64,000 nucleotides of DNA from Paulownia fortunei (GCA_019321725.1 CM033106.1:26710118-26774117), one strand, 5' to 3'; numbered from the stretch's first letter, positions 1 to 12,215 are shown. The notes: generated by a model not told the origin, from the sequence alone. Made by a program: numbers and translations.

Positions 1-1655
1 ACATGTATTTTAAATGGATAAGATAATATGTGCGAATAAAAATGTATTTGAATAAATTATTTAGAATATGATATGATGTATTTTAATACAGAAAACAAAA
101 TACATAAGGAATATATTAGCTCCAAAACAAATTTAAAGCACTGCCAAAAAGGAGGTGAAGTGCAATTTACTTCCGATAATAATTGAGAATTTGTAGTTAA
201 GTTATTTTTTTTATTTATTTTTGCCTTTTTTTTTGGAGTAAAACAATTATATATATATATATGAGGAATATCAATCATCAATAATTAATTATAATTAACA
301 ATTAATTTTTAAAAAATTCATGTACTGATCATGATGCTAATCTTATCTTTCTCTTCTTCTTCTTCTCTCTCTTTTTTTTTTTTTTTTTTTATGTCAGTAA
401 GTAGCTCTTGCTTAGTTAATAATAGAGACTATGAATTGAAAACCATAAAATAAATGGAGTTCATATATACAAAGTCAAGTATGGAAGGAAAAAAAATAGC
501 AGTTTCGCATAGCTAAATTATAAATTGAACCGTGAACAAGTATTTGATTAACCGAAAATAAAAGTATCATTGCATTTTTCAAAAGAGTGAAAAGATTTTA
601 TATTTTGTATTTGAAACTCGAGGAGAAAAGGATGTATAGGAGATATATATCGCTATTATTCTAGGAGTTATATCAATTAGAAAAAGGCTAAGAAAAAGAT
701 TAATTTGAAATCAAAAATTCATTAGGATATATACTTTATATCCAATTTTATGGGAGTTTACCTTTTAATTCGTCACAAGAAATTTAATTGGCACTGGAAT
801 AAAAGATTAATATATTAATAAAAAAATTGAAATATATAACTTCGCTATGTATTTATGCGCAGAATAGAATTGAAAATTAGTTTTAGCAAGATGGGATCCG
901 AAAAAATGTAATTCAAGATTTTGAAATTATTAATTTTAATAAATGAAAAGTTGGGTGCATTTTTACACCAAAATCATGTTGTTTGAGCATTGGATTCCTG
1001 GGAGCACCACGCTTGAAAATAGTGTATCAACTATCATCCATAGGATTACTAATTTAATGTAGTGCTAAAAGTGGCTTCCAACAAAAAGATACATTTTCGA
1101 TTGCCTAAGTAATTAAAAATTTTCACAAAGGAGTAACTTTTACAATAAAAATTCCAATTGACTTTTTCTTGTACTACTCCCCTAATTGTACATATTTTTT
1201 TATGGTATCGTAATATATACTAATTAATGCAATTGAGTGTTACAATTAGAAGATTTAGGGAAAAAAATAAAATGCGAAGATGGCGTGAGATGAAAATTAT
1301 TGTTATGTTTGGTGTTATTTTGAGTATTTTGAAATAAATATTTGGAAACATGTATTTTAAATGGATAAGATAATATGTGCGAATAAAAATGTATTTGAAT
1401 AAATTATTTAGACATATGATATGATGTATTTTAATACAGAAAACAAAATACATAAGGAATATATTAGCTCCAAAACAAATTTAAAGCACTGCCAAAAAGG
1501 AGGTGAAGTGCAATTTACTTCCGATAATAATTGAGAATTTGTAGTTAAGTTATTTTTTTTATTTATTTTTGCCTTTTTTTTTGGAGTAAAACAATTATAT
1601 ATATATATATGAGGAATATCATTCATCAATAATTAATTATAATTAACAATTAATT
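1..1655. repeat. Direct repeat, about 300-bp copies 1348 bp apart
   Basis: The first roughly 300 bases (from ACATGTATTTTAAATGG at position 1) recur almost unchanged from 1349 to about 1655. Both copies end in an (AT)n run followed by ATAATTAATTATAATTAACA. The first copy probably begins before the window, so this is likely one period of a tandem duplication of about 1.35 kb. The short open frame inside both copies (minus strand, about 73 codons) has no recognisable domain and I do not call it a gene. The DNA between the copies is AT-rich, with a CT-rich/poly-T tract near 345-390 and no other feature I can support. Confidence 0.8.
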
Positions 1656-2253
1656 TTTAAAAAAATTACAAATAAACAATCAGCTAAACAACCTATGAAA
1701 GAATACATTAACGAATACATAATTTAAGTTGATCATATTGATTTCGATAAATACAATTCATTATGGAAATTTCAGGAAAATTATAGATCGTGTGAGAATC
1801 AAACCATAGAGTGATTTTTTTGCATATGTGAGAGTCAAAACAAAGATGGCTTAAGCCAAGGAGGAAGAGAAAAACTTATTCAGTTACATTATGATGTAGG
1901 GTAGTAATTGAGGGTAAATTAGTCTTACACAAAAAGTTACCTTTTTATTTTTAGGAAACGAATACGTATATTAGTACATCAATATCAATTATCAATTATT
2001 ACATCACAAATATCATCAATTAAAAATCAACTACTAACTACAATAAAAAAATCATCAAACAACAAAAAAAATATATATATCAAACAACACGACCAATTAG
2101 CTTTTGAAAATATCATAATGAATAATTGATCGTCTTCAAAAGTATACATTATACCAAGAAGATCCATACAAAAATCCTCATTATGAATCATCATTTATAA
2201 TATCTATATCTTTAATATTATATATATATATATATGTGTATTTATTATTCTAG

Positions 2254-2288
2254 AACCACATTTTGGTCACCATAAATGTAATTGAAAA
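2254..2288 (-). pseudogene. Relic of a third plantacyanin (C), start of exon 2
   Basis: After an acceptor at 2290-2289 (AAACTGC on the plus strand) the minus strand reads FNYIYGDQNVV. This matches the exon 2 start of the intact neighbours (FNYDATAHNVV and FNYNSGIHNVV) and has the same exon phase. The copper-binding His is Gln here. The rest of exon 2 is gone and no exon 1 is seen. The same non-coding flank (TATAGGAATTAATATTAATATAACCC-like) follows in both duplication units, so a third gene existed before duplication. Confidence is moderate because only 35 bases remain. Confidence 0.55.
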
Positions 2289-3943
2289 CTGCAAATATAT
2301 AGGAATTAATATTAATATAACCCATTATATAGTTAAGTATGTCACAATTTTATTTTTCGTAATTTTAATTGGTTCCCATATACAAAAAAATAAAAAATAA
2401 GAAAAATAAGAATTGTAATGATAGTTTTGGAAAACGGTCCATGGCATTTACATCCAAGGACCAAAGAACTCCAGGATGAGAAATCTTTTTAGTAATTACT
2501 CGAGAAAATTAGAGAATCATGCACGAATTTTTTATTTAACCAAGAATTTTCTTAACCTGATTAATAAAATATAAGTTTAATGAAAATTAAATTTTCGAAA
2601 TTATTGTCATAATACGCCCAAAGTGCGCATGTTACAACAAGATCGATCCATTATTTTGTAATTCAAAGTTATATATTATTTTTGAAGTATTTTTCTGATA
2701 CAATATAGAGAAAACAAATTAAATAATAAAATAGGATTAAAAAGAAAATCTATACTAATTAAAAAATATTACTTTAACTCACAAATGACGATTTTGATAA
2801 TATGACACCAATTTTTTTTAAATTATTGAATACCAAATATACCCCTGAGAATATATAAACATACCAAGTGTATCGTATTCCTTAATTTGTTGCTCCGATA
2901 ATATTGTGGAGAAGTGGGGTGGCGTCTTGGTCAAAGTTATAAAGAATTCGAAAATAATACATGTAATTGGGAAATTCTTGTTCATACATATTTAATTTGG
3001 TAGAACACAAATCAATTATATGACAAATAAATTTATAGTTATTATGTGATTGGTGTGTATTTTTTTTTTTATATTAGTACAATTATACTTATCATATAAT
3101 TAATTATGTGTACTCAAATCTAGTGTGTGCAATAATTTTACCTGTAATCTTGGACTTGGACTTTTGGATATAAAATGAAGGTGTTGTAATATTTGAGTCC
3201 GATACATAAATTGTACTAAAAAAAAGATTATATCTATTAAATTTGATATTTTAGATTTAGATACTGGTAAATTTTACTTTGCCTCCTTTAATTATATGCA
3301 TGTAATATTTTGTCCCATTGAACTACATAAATATACACTTTTCCCCTTAAACTAAGGAAATATAATTTATTTTCAATTTTACCTCTCTTTACAAAATTTT
3401 AGTAAAAATATTGGAATTAAAAAATTATTTTTTGAGTTTAATAATATAAAACAGGACTAATTGTGGATTGACATAGTTGAATTTTAAACTTAGATTATTA
3501 TTTAAAATAATTTTAATTTAATTATAACTATCATAAATAATTATTATTTAATTACCAGTTATAAAGATAGTTTGAATGAAATCATCATTTACAAAATAAA
3601 GAAATTGTACGAAAAGAATAGTTTTAAATTTAAATTATAGAATACAGAGTATATCACCAACTTTCTTAACATTTCATCACAAGTAAGCGTCAACCCATAC
3701 ATAATTTTGCTGCTTGCTGACACTTATATTTTTGGTAAATAAACTTAAAAATGAAAAAAAAATGTGAACTCAACTAACATGGATATTATTACCTATAATA
3801 GTTCATCTTCACTACCATATATTCATCATCGAAATTATTTTTTTGAAAAAACAGAAAAACTCCTTTGTTAACTCATAACCAAAGCTAGCTATGTTTATTT
3901 AGATATCACTGGTCAAGTTAGTCAATAATATTGGGAGGCTAAT
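2289..3943. other. AT-rich intergenic DNA downstream of plantacyanin A1
   Basis: No gene is visible. The stretch is collinear with 11770-12865 in unit 2, with many small indels. It presumably holds intron/flank remnants of gene C at its left end and the 3' flank of A1 at its right end. Confidence 0.6.
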
Positions 3944-4627
3944 TTAAGCAGCATTAGCAGCTATCTTCATCCCAGCTTGACAATGCCCAGGAATGCCACA
4001 AATGAAGTAATTAGCCCCTTTCCCTACACTTATCTGATCATTCCCTGAATCATATGTTGCTGCATTTGCTGGCACACTGCAAGAATCATAGCTTGACTTG
4101 TCCACAACAACCACATTGTGTGCAGTCGCGTCGTAGTTGAAAACTGCAAAAATTAGTCGAGACAATCAAATCGTTTGGATTCACAATGAATCGGGTTTCT
4201 AGAATTAGAATCAATGAAAAGTCTATTTATAAACGAACAAAATTAATCGGATAAATGTTTTTATTTCAATATCGAATCCTGTATTGCATTGCAGCAATAA
4301 AGTTAACGGAAGAGATTAACAGATGAAAAAAGAAAACATCACCTAATGTTACACGTGACAATAACTAATACAATACAAAAAAAGATATAATATAATATTA
4401 CAATAGAAAATTATATTTGTAAATCAAGTTGTGCGGCGCATACCCAGCGTGTCACCAGTTTGAAAACTCTTGCCATTTTCCCAGCCCGCTACATTAAAGG
4501 TCCAGCCCGAAGAGTCTCCAACAGTGTAGCTTGCTGAATGGGCTGTGTTGCTGTGAAGCAGCAGGCCCAACAACAATATTGCCACCAACATTGCATTACC
4601 CTTCTCTTCAGACATCTTCTGAATCAT
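3944..4627 (-). CDS. Plantacyanin / basic blue protein A1 (intact)
   Basis: Small secreted type I (blue) copper protein of the phytocyanin family; plantacyanins act in the apoplast and cell wall, and the electron partner is unknown. Exon 1 is 4627-4444 and exon 2 is 4143-3944, giving 127 aa, usual for the family. The 300-nt intron has donor GTATGC and acceptor TTTGCAG and splits the Val after GDTL, the conserved phytocyanin position. Residues 1 to about 32 form a signal peptide with a hydrophobic LVAILLLGLLL core ending in AHSA, then the mature start SYTVGD. Copper ligands are His70, Cys110, His115 and Met120 (in AHNVV and FICGIPGHCQAGM); Cys83 and Cys116 would form the disulfide. There is no proline-rich or GPI tail, so it is plantacyanin rather than uclacyanin or stellacyanin. 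A second Met (MSEEK, four codons in) could be the start. The unit 2 twin is frameshifted. Confidence 0.93.
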
Positions 4628-4674
4628 TTTATGTATGTTTATTTTTTTGGGTTCTCTTCAAACAAACTAAATCA

Positions 4675-4687
4675 CCTTTTTATATGG
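4675..4687 (-). promoter_or_regulatory. Putative TATA box of plantacyanin A1
   Basis: The minus strand reads CCATATAAAAAGG, 48-60 nt upstream of the A1 start codon. The equivalent site of the unit 2 copy survives at 19492-19505, on the far side of the LINE. Confidence 0.5.
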
Positions 4688-5890
4688 CCTTCTTTTTTAT
4701 GATTTCTTGAAACCCTTATTTTGTCTTACTTGGTGTCACATATTTGTAAGATTTTTTTCAATCTGATAGATTAACTAAAGATTGTGAAAATAGTTAAGTT
4801 AGGAGCACTTAATTGTATATTTGTGGAATTTCATGTAGTATTTTGCTTGATTTGTGTAATATTTTGGTGGAAGAATAGGTGTTTACTATATAGATGGAAT
4901 ACTTTAAGGGAAGGATCAATTATATCTTTACTATTAGTAAGTAGGTATTGAACCCCAAATTTCTTTATTATAAAGTTTTGGGGCTGGGGCTGGGGCTCAA
5001 ATTACTTATTTGAACAAGACTTCATTATTCATAATGACTATACATATTCTTGGTCATTTATTTGAGTAGATTATATAATTTTAAAAACTGAGTTACCATT
5101 TTGTTAGATTTCTTATTATTACTTGAGAATTTCGTGATATGCTTCGAACTAGTAAATGAAAAAATATCCTACATTGGTTACAAAATAATTTCAGCCAAAC
5201 ACTTTATAGTCGAATTGGATTTAATAGTAAACTTTAGGTTTACTAGTGAGAAGAAATCTCTATATAAATCTGAATTGTCGAGTTAGAACTAACTGCAATA
5301 TTTAAAAAAAAAAAGAGTTTATTACCATATAATTAATGAATTTGGTCAAACTGGAACTGCACTGCACAAGAGAGCCATGGAAGAGGGCCAGATTAATTAT
5401 GCATTAGGTTATTAGAAAATTTATTATCTGTCTTAGACAAATGGATTGGTAATGTTGCGTAATTATGATATCATGGTGACAAGGCAATAATTAGGATAGT
5501 AAAGCATCTATAGATTCAATATAAAATATAATCTATTTTTATATCGTGCAAAAATATTAAATAATTCAAATTATACCACATCAATAGATTATTGATTTCA
5601 CAGTAGATCTATTGATTTTATAGTAGATATAACATGACACGACATAATGTTAATTCGATATTTTCAAACCGACACATATAATTTTTTTTTCTAGTAACCC
5701 CACAAATTAAAAAAAGAAAAAAAGTGAAACAAAGAAAAGTAGTAAACTTTAGAAGTACTCTTTTTTATTTTAGTTGTATCATTATTCAAGCCTCAAACAA
5801 GTAGAAGAGTGGCTTAGTAATAGAACACACACACACACACACAATAATATAATGGCTGGCTTCAAAATCTCATAAAAAACCACATCAGAT
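4688..5890. other. Intergenic DNA between plantacyanins A1 and B1
   Basis: AT-rich, with the A1 upstream region at the left and the B1 3' flank at the right, including an (AC)n run at 5825-5843. It is collinear with 19443-22010 in unit 2 apart from the 1.27-kb insert there, whose empty site lies near 5150. No gene is seen. Confidence 0.6.
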
Positions 5891-7303
5891 TCACACAGCA
5901 GCGACAGCAATCTTCATTCCAGACTCACAATGCCCTGGAAAATTGCAGATGAAGAAATTTTGTCCCTTGACAAGCTTTATCTGATCTTTTCCAGTCTGAT
6001 ACACTTTGGCGCCGCCAGGGGTGGTGCAACCATTGTACCCGCCTTTGTCCACCGCCACCACATTGTGAATCCCCGAGTTATAGTTGAACACTGTGACATT
6101 TCAGATCTTTTATTTTAATTTTATATTTTATATTATAAATACATATAGAGTGTATAAAGTATTTTTTTGAATATATGTTGCAAATATATTTTCTTATTTT
6201 ATGTCCGAAGCAATTTATAAAGCAAATACTGTAATAAATTATTTGTAAAATGAAATATGAGATAAAATATAAAATTAAATTAAAAAATACAAAATAATAT
6301 TTTCTATGAATTACGACATTAAAAATAAAAAAAATTAGATTGAATTACACCGACACCTCTTGAGATATAACATAATTACAACAAATTTCTTGTTGTTTGG
6401 TAAGTTACACATACACCTCCAGAGATAAGCTTTGTTGAAAAACCAAAAGGAATGAATAAAAATGACTCATTTATTCTTATAGAATCAATGAATAAAAAAT
6501 TAATAAAAAATTAAAAATCAGAGAAATAAATTATAAGTGAAATTACAGTACCATATGATACATATTTTCTTTCCCACTTGCAAAATTATCTTTACCTGAA
6601 GTACACCTGAGTTGAAAAAATGTATAAGTGAAATTACAGTACCATATGATACATATTTTCTTTCCCACTTGCAAAATTATCTTTACCTGAAGTACACATG
6701 AGTTGAAAAAATGTTTTTGTTTTTGTTTTTTCCATTCTTTGACCCCACACACTTGTGGTATCTAGGGTTCGGACCCTAGACAGAGGAAACGTCAAAAAAC
6801 ATTTTAAATCTTTTATTTTATTTTAATATTATATTATGTACTATATTTTATAATACATACCAAATATATTTAATTTATGATTAAATGTATATTATATTGA
6901 TATGTATGGTAAAATATAATACTAAATGCTACGATTAAATTAAAATAGAAGATTCCATATATTAATGTTAAACTGATGTGAATAATAGATCCACACCACT
7001 TTGGAAAGTTGTTTGAAACAAGAACATGAGTATCAGCAAGTAAAAAAGCATTGACTGAACATTAACAAACCATGAATAATTCAGAATGAGAGAACATGCA
7101 ATCCCTTCTACTTGTATGCTTACCGAGTGTGTCACCTGCCCTAAACAGCTTGCCTTTAGGCCAAGTAGCCACGTTGAAAGTCCAGCCACCACTGCCCCCA
7201 CCGTGTAGGTGGCTGCTTCAGCCACTTCACAGTGGAAAACCACCACCATACCCACAATCACCACCATGGCAACAACTACTGCACTGCCTCTTCCCTGAGA
7301 CAT
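5891..7303 (-). pseudogene. Plantacyanin B1, frameshifted in exon 1
   Basis: Exon 1 (7303-7124) and exon 2 (6090-5891) match B2 at 22011-23019 almost base for base, with the same splice sites (donor GTAAGC, acceptor GTCACAG). Exon 1 is 180 nt here and 181 nt in B2: the C run at 7195-7199 has five C where B2 has six. The frame is therefore lost just after AATYTVG, and the reading continues in a wrong frame. Exon 2 is fully open with His, Cys, His and Met ligands (IHNVV, FICNFPGHCESGM). The promoter looks unchanged. It is either a young pseudogene or a homopolymer assembly error, since everything else in the gene is kept. The intron (1033 nt) is longer than in B2 (628 nt), partly because of a 91-bp tandem repeat. 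Confidence 0.82.
6533..6714. repeat. Tandem duplication, 2 x 91 bp, in the B1 intron
   Basis: ATAAGTGAAATTACAGTACC begins at 6533 and again at 6624, with the following about 80 bases nearly identical. The duplication is not in the B2 intron, so it arose after the segmental duplication or was lost in unit 2. Confidence 0.85.
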
Positions 7304-7392
7304 CCTCTTTTTAATGTTCTGAAAATCTCACAATGCTAATGCTGAGAGAACTTGTGTGTGTGTTTTGACATAATGCAACTGCAAATGGAGGG

Positions 7393-7402
7393 CAATTTAT
7401 AG
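7393..7402 (-). promoter_or_regulatory. Putative TATA box of plantacyanin B1
   Basis: The minus strand reads CTATAAATTG about 90 nt upstream of the B1 start. The same sequence sits at the same distance from B2 (23109-23118). Confidence 0.55.
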
Positions 7403-10073
7403 AAAAGGGATATTATCATGCTGGGGTTTGAAGGGACTAAAAAGAAGTGAAGCAGGACCCACCTTTATTCTTTAAGAAATGCTTAATGTATGTACAAATT
7501 GAAAACAGGCAAGGTGGACCCTTTGCCTTTTTATTGCTGGTCAATATTTCTGGATCCACAATCATGGATGAAATCAGGAAAAAAAAGTTATGGTCTCTCA
7601 GTTTTGTCATCACAAAAAGGGGCCTGTGAGGTTATGGCATTCAAGATTCTGCAATAAATTCTTGATCTAACCAACCCACTATCACTTTGTAGGACAATAA
7701 TTTTTCCTCCATGAACTTGGACTTTTGAGGACATCTTTTGGATTCTTTTGATCGGTATACTTTAGTCAAATCTATGTGGTTTTTTAACTGAACAAATACA
7801 TCTTTTGGTTTTTTAACAAGGCCTTGAATATCTCTCAAAGGAGGACTTAGAATTTAGATTGTAGGCGTCTCTCCCAAGGACATAGGCCCAAAAATAGGTA
7901 AACGAGAAATTTGCAATACCCCCTTTGCCTAGTGATTGATACTACCTTGCTATATTTTTTCATAATCTAATATCAAGTTTTTGGTGGTTGTCAATTAATT
8001 TGCCTATTTTTTGTTAATATATCGAATGATATAATTGATCTATTTAAAAAAATTCTCAATTAATAATAAATAATATAATAAAAAAACAAACAAATTAAAT
8101 TTGTACTGTATAACCAATTAGAGTATAATTTTTGGAGGAACTCCCATGGTATGATGGTGGGATCTTTATTGAGATGACTAAACCATTTTCGTTTGCTCCC
8201 ACTCTTATTATATTAAGATTTATAAGATTAATATTAATAACTATGAATAAATTAGTGTCTTCAATGTTATCTAGTAGGGATTTTATTTCAATAATTAATT
8301 TAGTAATGCCATTGACACGAAAATTCGTCATATATTGGATTGAAACAAAATAGAAAAAATGATGATTGCAGCGATATAATATGCAGTCAATAAAAGAAGG
8401 AAGAAAGTTTTATTAATATGAAACCATCATTAAGAACTAGAATCCTAGATGCTTGACTTGTCATAATTCCACCCCACTTAAATAAGTGCAGCATGCTAAT
8501 TGTTTTGAATTTGTTTTTCAAATACTTCCATGCCAGAAGCACTACTTGTAGAAATTTTGAACATTCAGTTCCCCTGGAATCAAAACCAACAGTGTCAACA
8601 GCCAACCTAAGAAGACAACTGAAGACTCCTATTACATTACATAAGCCACGACCAAATTTCAATAACATCTAATACCAAGTAAGGGCAATTAGTCAAGGAC
8701 TTGTTATCCTTCATTTCCTCCGCAGTCCTAAAACGGTCGAAAATTCCAATAAACTGCAGAAACTGCCTAGATATCATCAGTTTCCGCCTGGTCTTCTTCC
8801 CCAAGGAATCAAGAAAATAACAATTTTACTGGTTCTTCCAATTATCCATTTTCTGACTGGTATACGTCCACCATCTTACAGAAAGAAGAGAAACAATTCA
8901 AGTTTCTGGCTTTCTTTCTGATATTGTCAAATGCCGCTTTAGTTCATATAAGAACAGCTTATTTGGACAGCAACAGTTCAGTTTATTTTTCAAGAAACAT
9001 TCATAACAAGGGCACAAAGTAAAATAACATCGGAAGAGACTGCTGTTTGATCAATAAGCAAGCTTGCTTGCGAACTATTTTACAAATGCAAACAAGAAAA
9101 CAGCACTTAATACACGGAAGCCTCTCAGGGTAGAGTGGTCACTGATTACATAATCTACATTCATTCAGTTTCTATTTGTGATTCTTATGAAAAAAATTCC
9201 ATGAATCAATAAATTGAAAGAAATGACAAATAACTGCTGGTTTCTAAATGATAGGCATAGAGCATCCAGCCAAACTTGAGCTTGTTATCTCTTATTTTAC
9301 AGTGAACCACTGATTTGCACACTCTCATGGAGAAACCTACAATACCCAGATGACAAGATGCAGCATCATAAATATTGACTTAACACAAGCCAAAAATAAT
9401 CGCTATGTTTGGTTTTGTTCAAGGGGAGCATTTCTTTTCCTTGCGTTTGTTTCCTCATTCTCCCAAAACAAATTATTTCTTCATTCAAAACAAAATGGAG
9501 CCCACTATACATCACTTTTACATTACTTCCCAAATTCTTTGCCCCATAATACCTGTTTCCAAAAATACCTAAAACAAAATCAAACATTCCCAATTAATTT
9601 ATGCACATAAGTTCCAAGATTCAATGCTTATACAACGACTACATTTCAAAAATTCATAGCGTTCCAAAATGGAAGCAAGCAAAAATATACAGATTACTGT
9701 CTCACATTTCCAGTATCATATGTTCTTATAGTAAAAACCGTGCTAGCCTATTCATTTTTCAGCACCAAGCTACGGTCCAAAGACCCCCTAACCTAAGATG
9801 GGGCGAGAGAATGCGACTGTTCCTCCTGAGTTGATTGAGGAAAGATTGACTCTTTGACTCATAATACCGCACCGTGGCGGGCAAACTTTTGCATGCATCT
9901 TGACATTATCAACAAAAAATAAAGTAACAGAACAGCTAAACCGATCATTAGGTAAATATTGAGTTCTAGTCACTTCAGGCATTTGTTTTATAGAACATAA
10001 TCATATGTGCTAAAGTATTCAACCAAAACAAGCCACCAACAAGTGCACCAGCAGTCTAACTAATGAGCATTAC
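7403..10073. other. Non-coding DNA between B1 and the UGT relic
   Basis: Collinear with 23119-26508 in unit 2, which is the B2 upstream region plus the UGT 3' flank, last exon and last intron. In unit 1 about 250 bp holding the last UGT exon are missing near 9177, and about 330 bp near 9300. Short open frames here (for example minus strand 7641-7838 and 8387-8668) are shared by both units but have no recognisable domain; the first is kept without change. I do not call a gene. Confidence 0.55.
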
Positions 10074-10268
10074 CTCGGTGTCATCATCTTTATCAGGAGA
10101 CAATGCATAAGTAATGGCCCCCACGAGCACACTTGCAGCTTTTAATATGCAGCTGTCATCATCTTTATCCGGAAGCAAGCAAGTACTCTTTAATGGTTCA
10201 GGGGCAACACCAAGCCAAAACATCCTCTCTGCCCAATAAAACTGATCCAGAATAAACGGACAGATAAC
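10074..10268 (-). pseudogene. Decayed copy of UGT exon 14 (unit 1)
   Basis: Matches exon 14 of the UGT gene (26509-26730) from the acceptor to the donor, including FILDQFYWAERMFWLGVAPE. It is 27 nt shorter. Near its 3' end the segment that encodes VKLRATQIADRIC in the intact copy is replaced by 14 bases copied from earlier in the same exon (TCATCATCTTTATC on the plus strand), so it would read SPDKDDDTE. The preceding thirteen exons are absent because the duplication breakpoint lies in intron 13, and the last exon is deleted. It cannot make a protein. Confidence 0.85.
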
Positions 10269-11711
10269 CTGTCATAACACATCAATTAGTTTTCTGCTCT
10301 TGTTTGGTTTTGGAGAAGCAGAAGCTGATGAATTGTGCAGCTAAACTCAACTCAATTGTGAAGATTAAGCACAAATGTAGAGTATCAAACCTCAGGAAGT
10401 GAAAATCAAATAAAATTCTTAATTTTTTCACAGCCAAATACTGCATGCATGCGATACTGTTCGAACTCTTAATAATTTTTTTCCACAAATAATTTTTTTG
10501 GTGGAGTGAGACGGTTATATATATAATGCATAAGCAATATTAATATCAATAAATTTTTATTTTTTTTTACAATAAACAATCAGCTAAACAACCTATGAAA
10601 GAAGGCAAACACGCACGATTTTGCAGGATTAGAAAATCTAAAATCTAATAATCCTAAGAGCTTAGCTTAATAATTTGAGTTAAGACTCATTAATCAGTAC
10701 ATACTTAATTTGATCATAATGATTTCAATAAATGCAATTCATTGTGAAAATTTTAGAAAAAGTATAGAACGTGTGAGAATCAAACCACAGACTGATTTGC
10801 TGCATATCTGAGAGTCGAAAACAAAGATGGCTTAAGCCAAGGAGAAGGAGAAAACTCCTTAAGTTCCATTTTGATGTAGGGTAGTAATTGAGGGTAAATT
10901 AATCGCACAAAAAAAGTCCCCTTTTTTTTTTTTTAAGTGAAACGACTATATATGCATTATTATATTGATATTAATTACCAATTATTACATCAACAATATC
11001 GTCAACAACTGATTTCAAAAAAAAATTATCACACAATATCACCAAATACCTTTTAAAAATATTCCTCTTCAAAATTATACATTATGCCAAGAAGATTCAT
11101 ACAAAATCCTCATTATGAATCATCATATATTATATCTATATTTTTAATATTATAAATAGTTATATTATATATGTTATTCGTTCCTATTTGGGAGTGTTTC
11201 AAAAGTCATAGTTCACATTGATATTCGTACATATCACATATCACATGTAGTGGAATTAGTGATCCACGTATTTTAAATCGAACTCGTCACAAGTCCTTCT
11301 TCGAACCATGAACATGCTTTGAACATGGCCTCCAACTCCAAGGTCTAAATGAATAAATCCCGAATAAGCTTTTACTCGTGGTAGTAGATAATATTTGAGT
11401 TATTTATACTATTACATACCTCAAATTTTTTAAATTTTATAATAATGCTTGATTCACAACGTTTTATTAAAAATAGGGATTTGATATATAATATATATAT
11501 ATATATATTTTTTACACAAAAAAAATTACAGTCCAACTAAAAAATTCAATTTCACCTAAGTTGTAAAGGTTCAAAAGCAGATCCTATTTCTAACAGGGAG
11601 AAATACGAAATTTTATTGATTTTTATGTAGCAAAAGGGGCAATGTGAAGTCAACATTCTCATAATCGTAAGGCTTGCTACTTATGATGGAACTGACCCCC
11701 TTTCTTAAAAC
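10269..11711. other. Unit junction and AT-rich intergenic DNA
   Basis: Contains the join between unit 1 and unit 2 (10485-10492) and then the unit 2 counterpart of 1570-2250. No gene is visible. Confidence 0.6.
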
Positions 11712-11768
11712 TTTACGAGATCACGGCCTGAATCATTTACTGTTGCATTTGCTGGCGCCTCGCAAAAA
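11712..11768 (-). pseudogene. Relic of plantacyanin C in unit 2, middle of exon 2
   Basis: The minus strand starts with acceptor TTTTTGCAG and soon reads CEAPANATVNDSGRD. This aligns with CSVPANAATYDSGND of A1, with the first part of exon 2 deleted and the frame broken at the join. The flanking intron sequence (AAATATAGGAATAATATTAA) is the same as beside the unit 1 relic. The two units keep different pieces of the same lost exon. Confidence 0.6.
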
Positions 11769-12215
11769 CTGCAAAAATATAGGAATAATATTAATATAAC
11801 CCATTACATAGTTAAGTATGTCACACTTTTAATTTTCATAATTTTGATTGGTTCAAACATACATATATAAAAAAAAGAACAAGGATTGTGATGATAGTTT
11901 TGGAAAACAGTCCATGGATTCATCCAAGGACCAAAAAACTTAAGGATGAGAAATCTTTTTGGTAATTGCTGGAGAAAATTAGAGAACCACGTACTGCTTT
12001 TTTGTTTAACCAAGGATTTTCTTAATGTTATTATCCAAATACAAGTTTAATGAAAATTAGACTTTTGAAATTATTGTTATGATACGCCCAAAATTGCGCA
12101 TGTTACAACAAGATCGATCCACTATTTTGTAATTCAAAGTTATGTATTATATTTTAAATATTTTTCTGATACGAAATAGAGAAAACAAATTAAATAATCT
12201 AATAGGGTAAAAAAA

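Larger units (their letters stand above)
1570..10484. repeat. Unit 1 of a tandem segmental duplication
   Basis: This stretch is collinear with 10492-27031. Anchors seen in both, in the same order, include ACAATAAACAATCAGCTAAA (near 1669 and 10571), plantacyanin A exons, plantacyanin B exons, a long non-coding block (7441-9160 against 23157-24865) and UGT exon 14. Homology stops after TAATAATTTTTTTCC at 10484 (27031 in unit 2). The next bases, 10492 onward, again resemble the left edge near 1570-1610 (TGGAGT followed by an ATATAT run), which places the units head to tail. Unit 1 lacks the LINE, the 1.27-kb insert and two segments present in unit 2 (about 250 and 330 bp near 9177 and 9300). Confidence 0.85.

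Noticed and set aside
57..281. 74-codon minus-strand frame repeated at 1408-1629
   Set aside because: It lies within the 1348-bp-spaced repeat, is low in complexity and has no domain or promoter context.
7641..7838. 65-codon minus-strand frame kept identically in both units (also 23357-23554)
   Set aside because: No recognisable domain. The surrounding non-coding DNA is just as conserved between the units, so the duplication explains it without coding constraint.
8387..8668. Minus-strand frame (CNVIGVFSCLLRLAVDTVGFD) shared with 24134-24358
   Set aside because: Shared only because of the duplication, with differing ends and starts. No known family; it lies in the expected 3' flank of the UGT.
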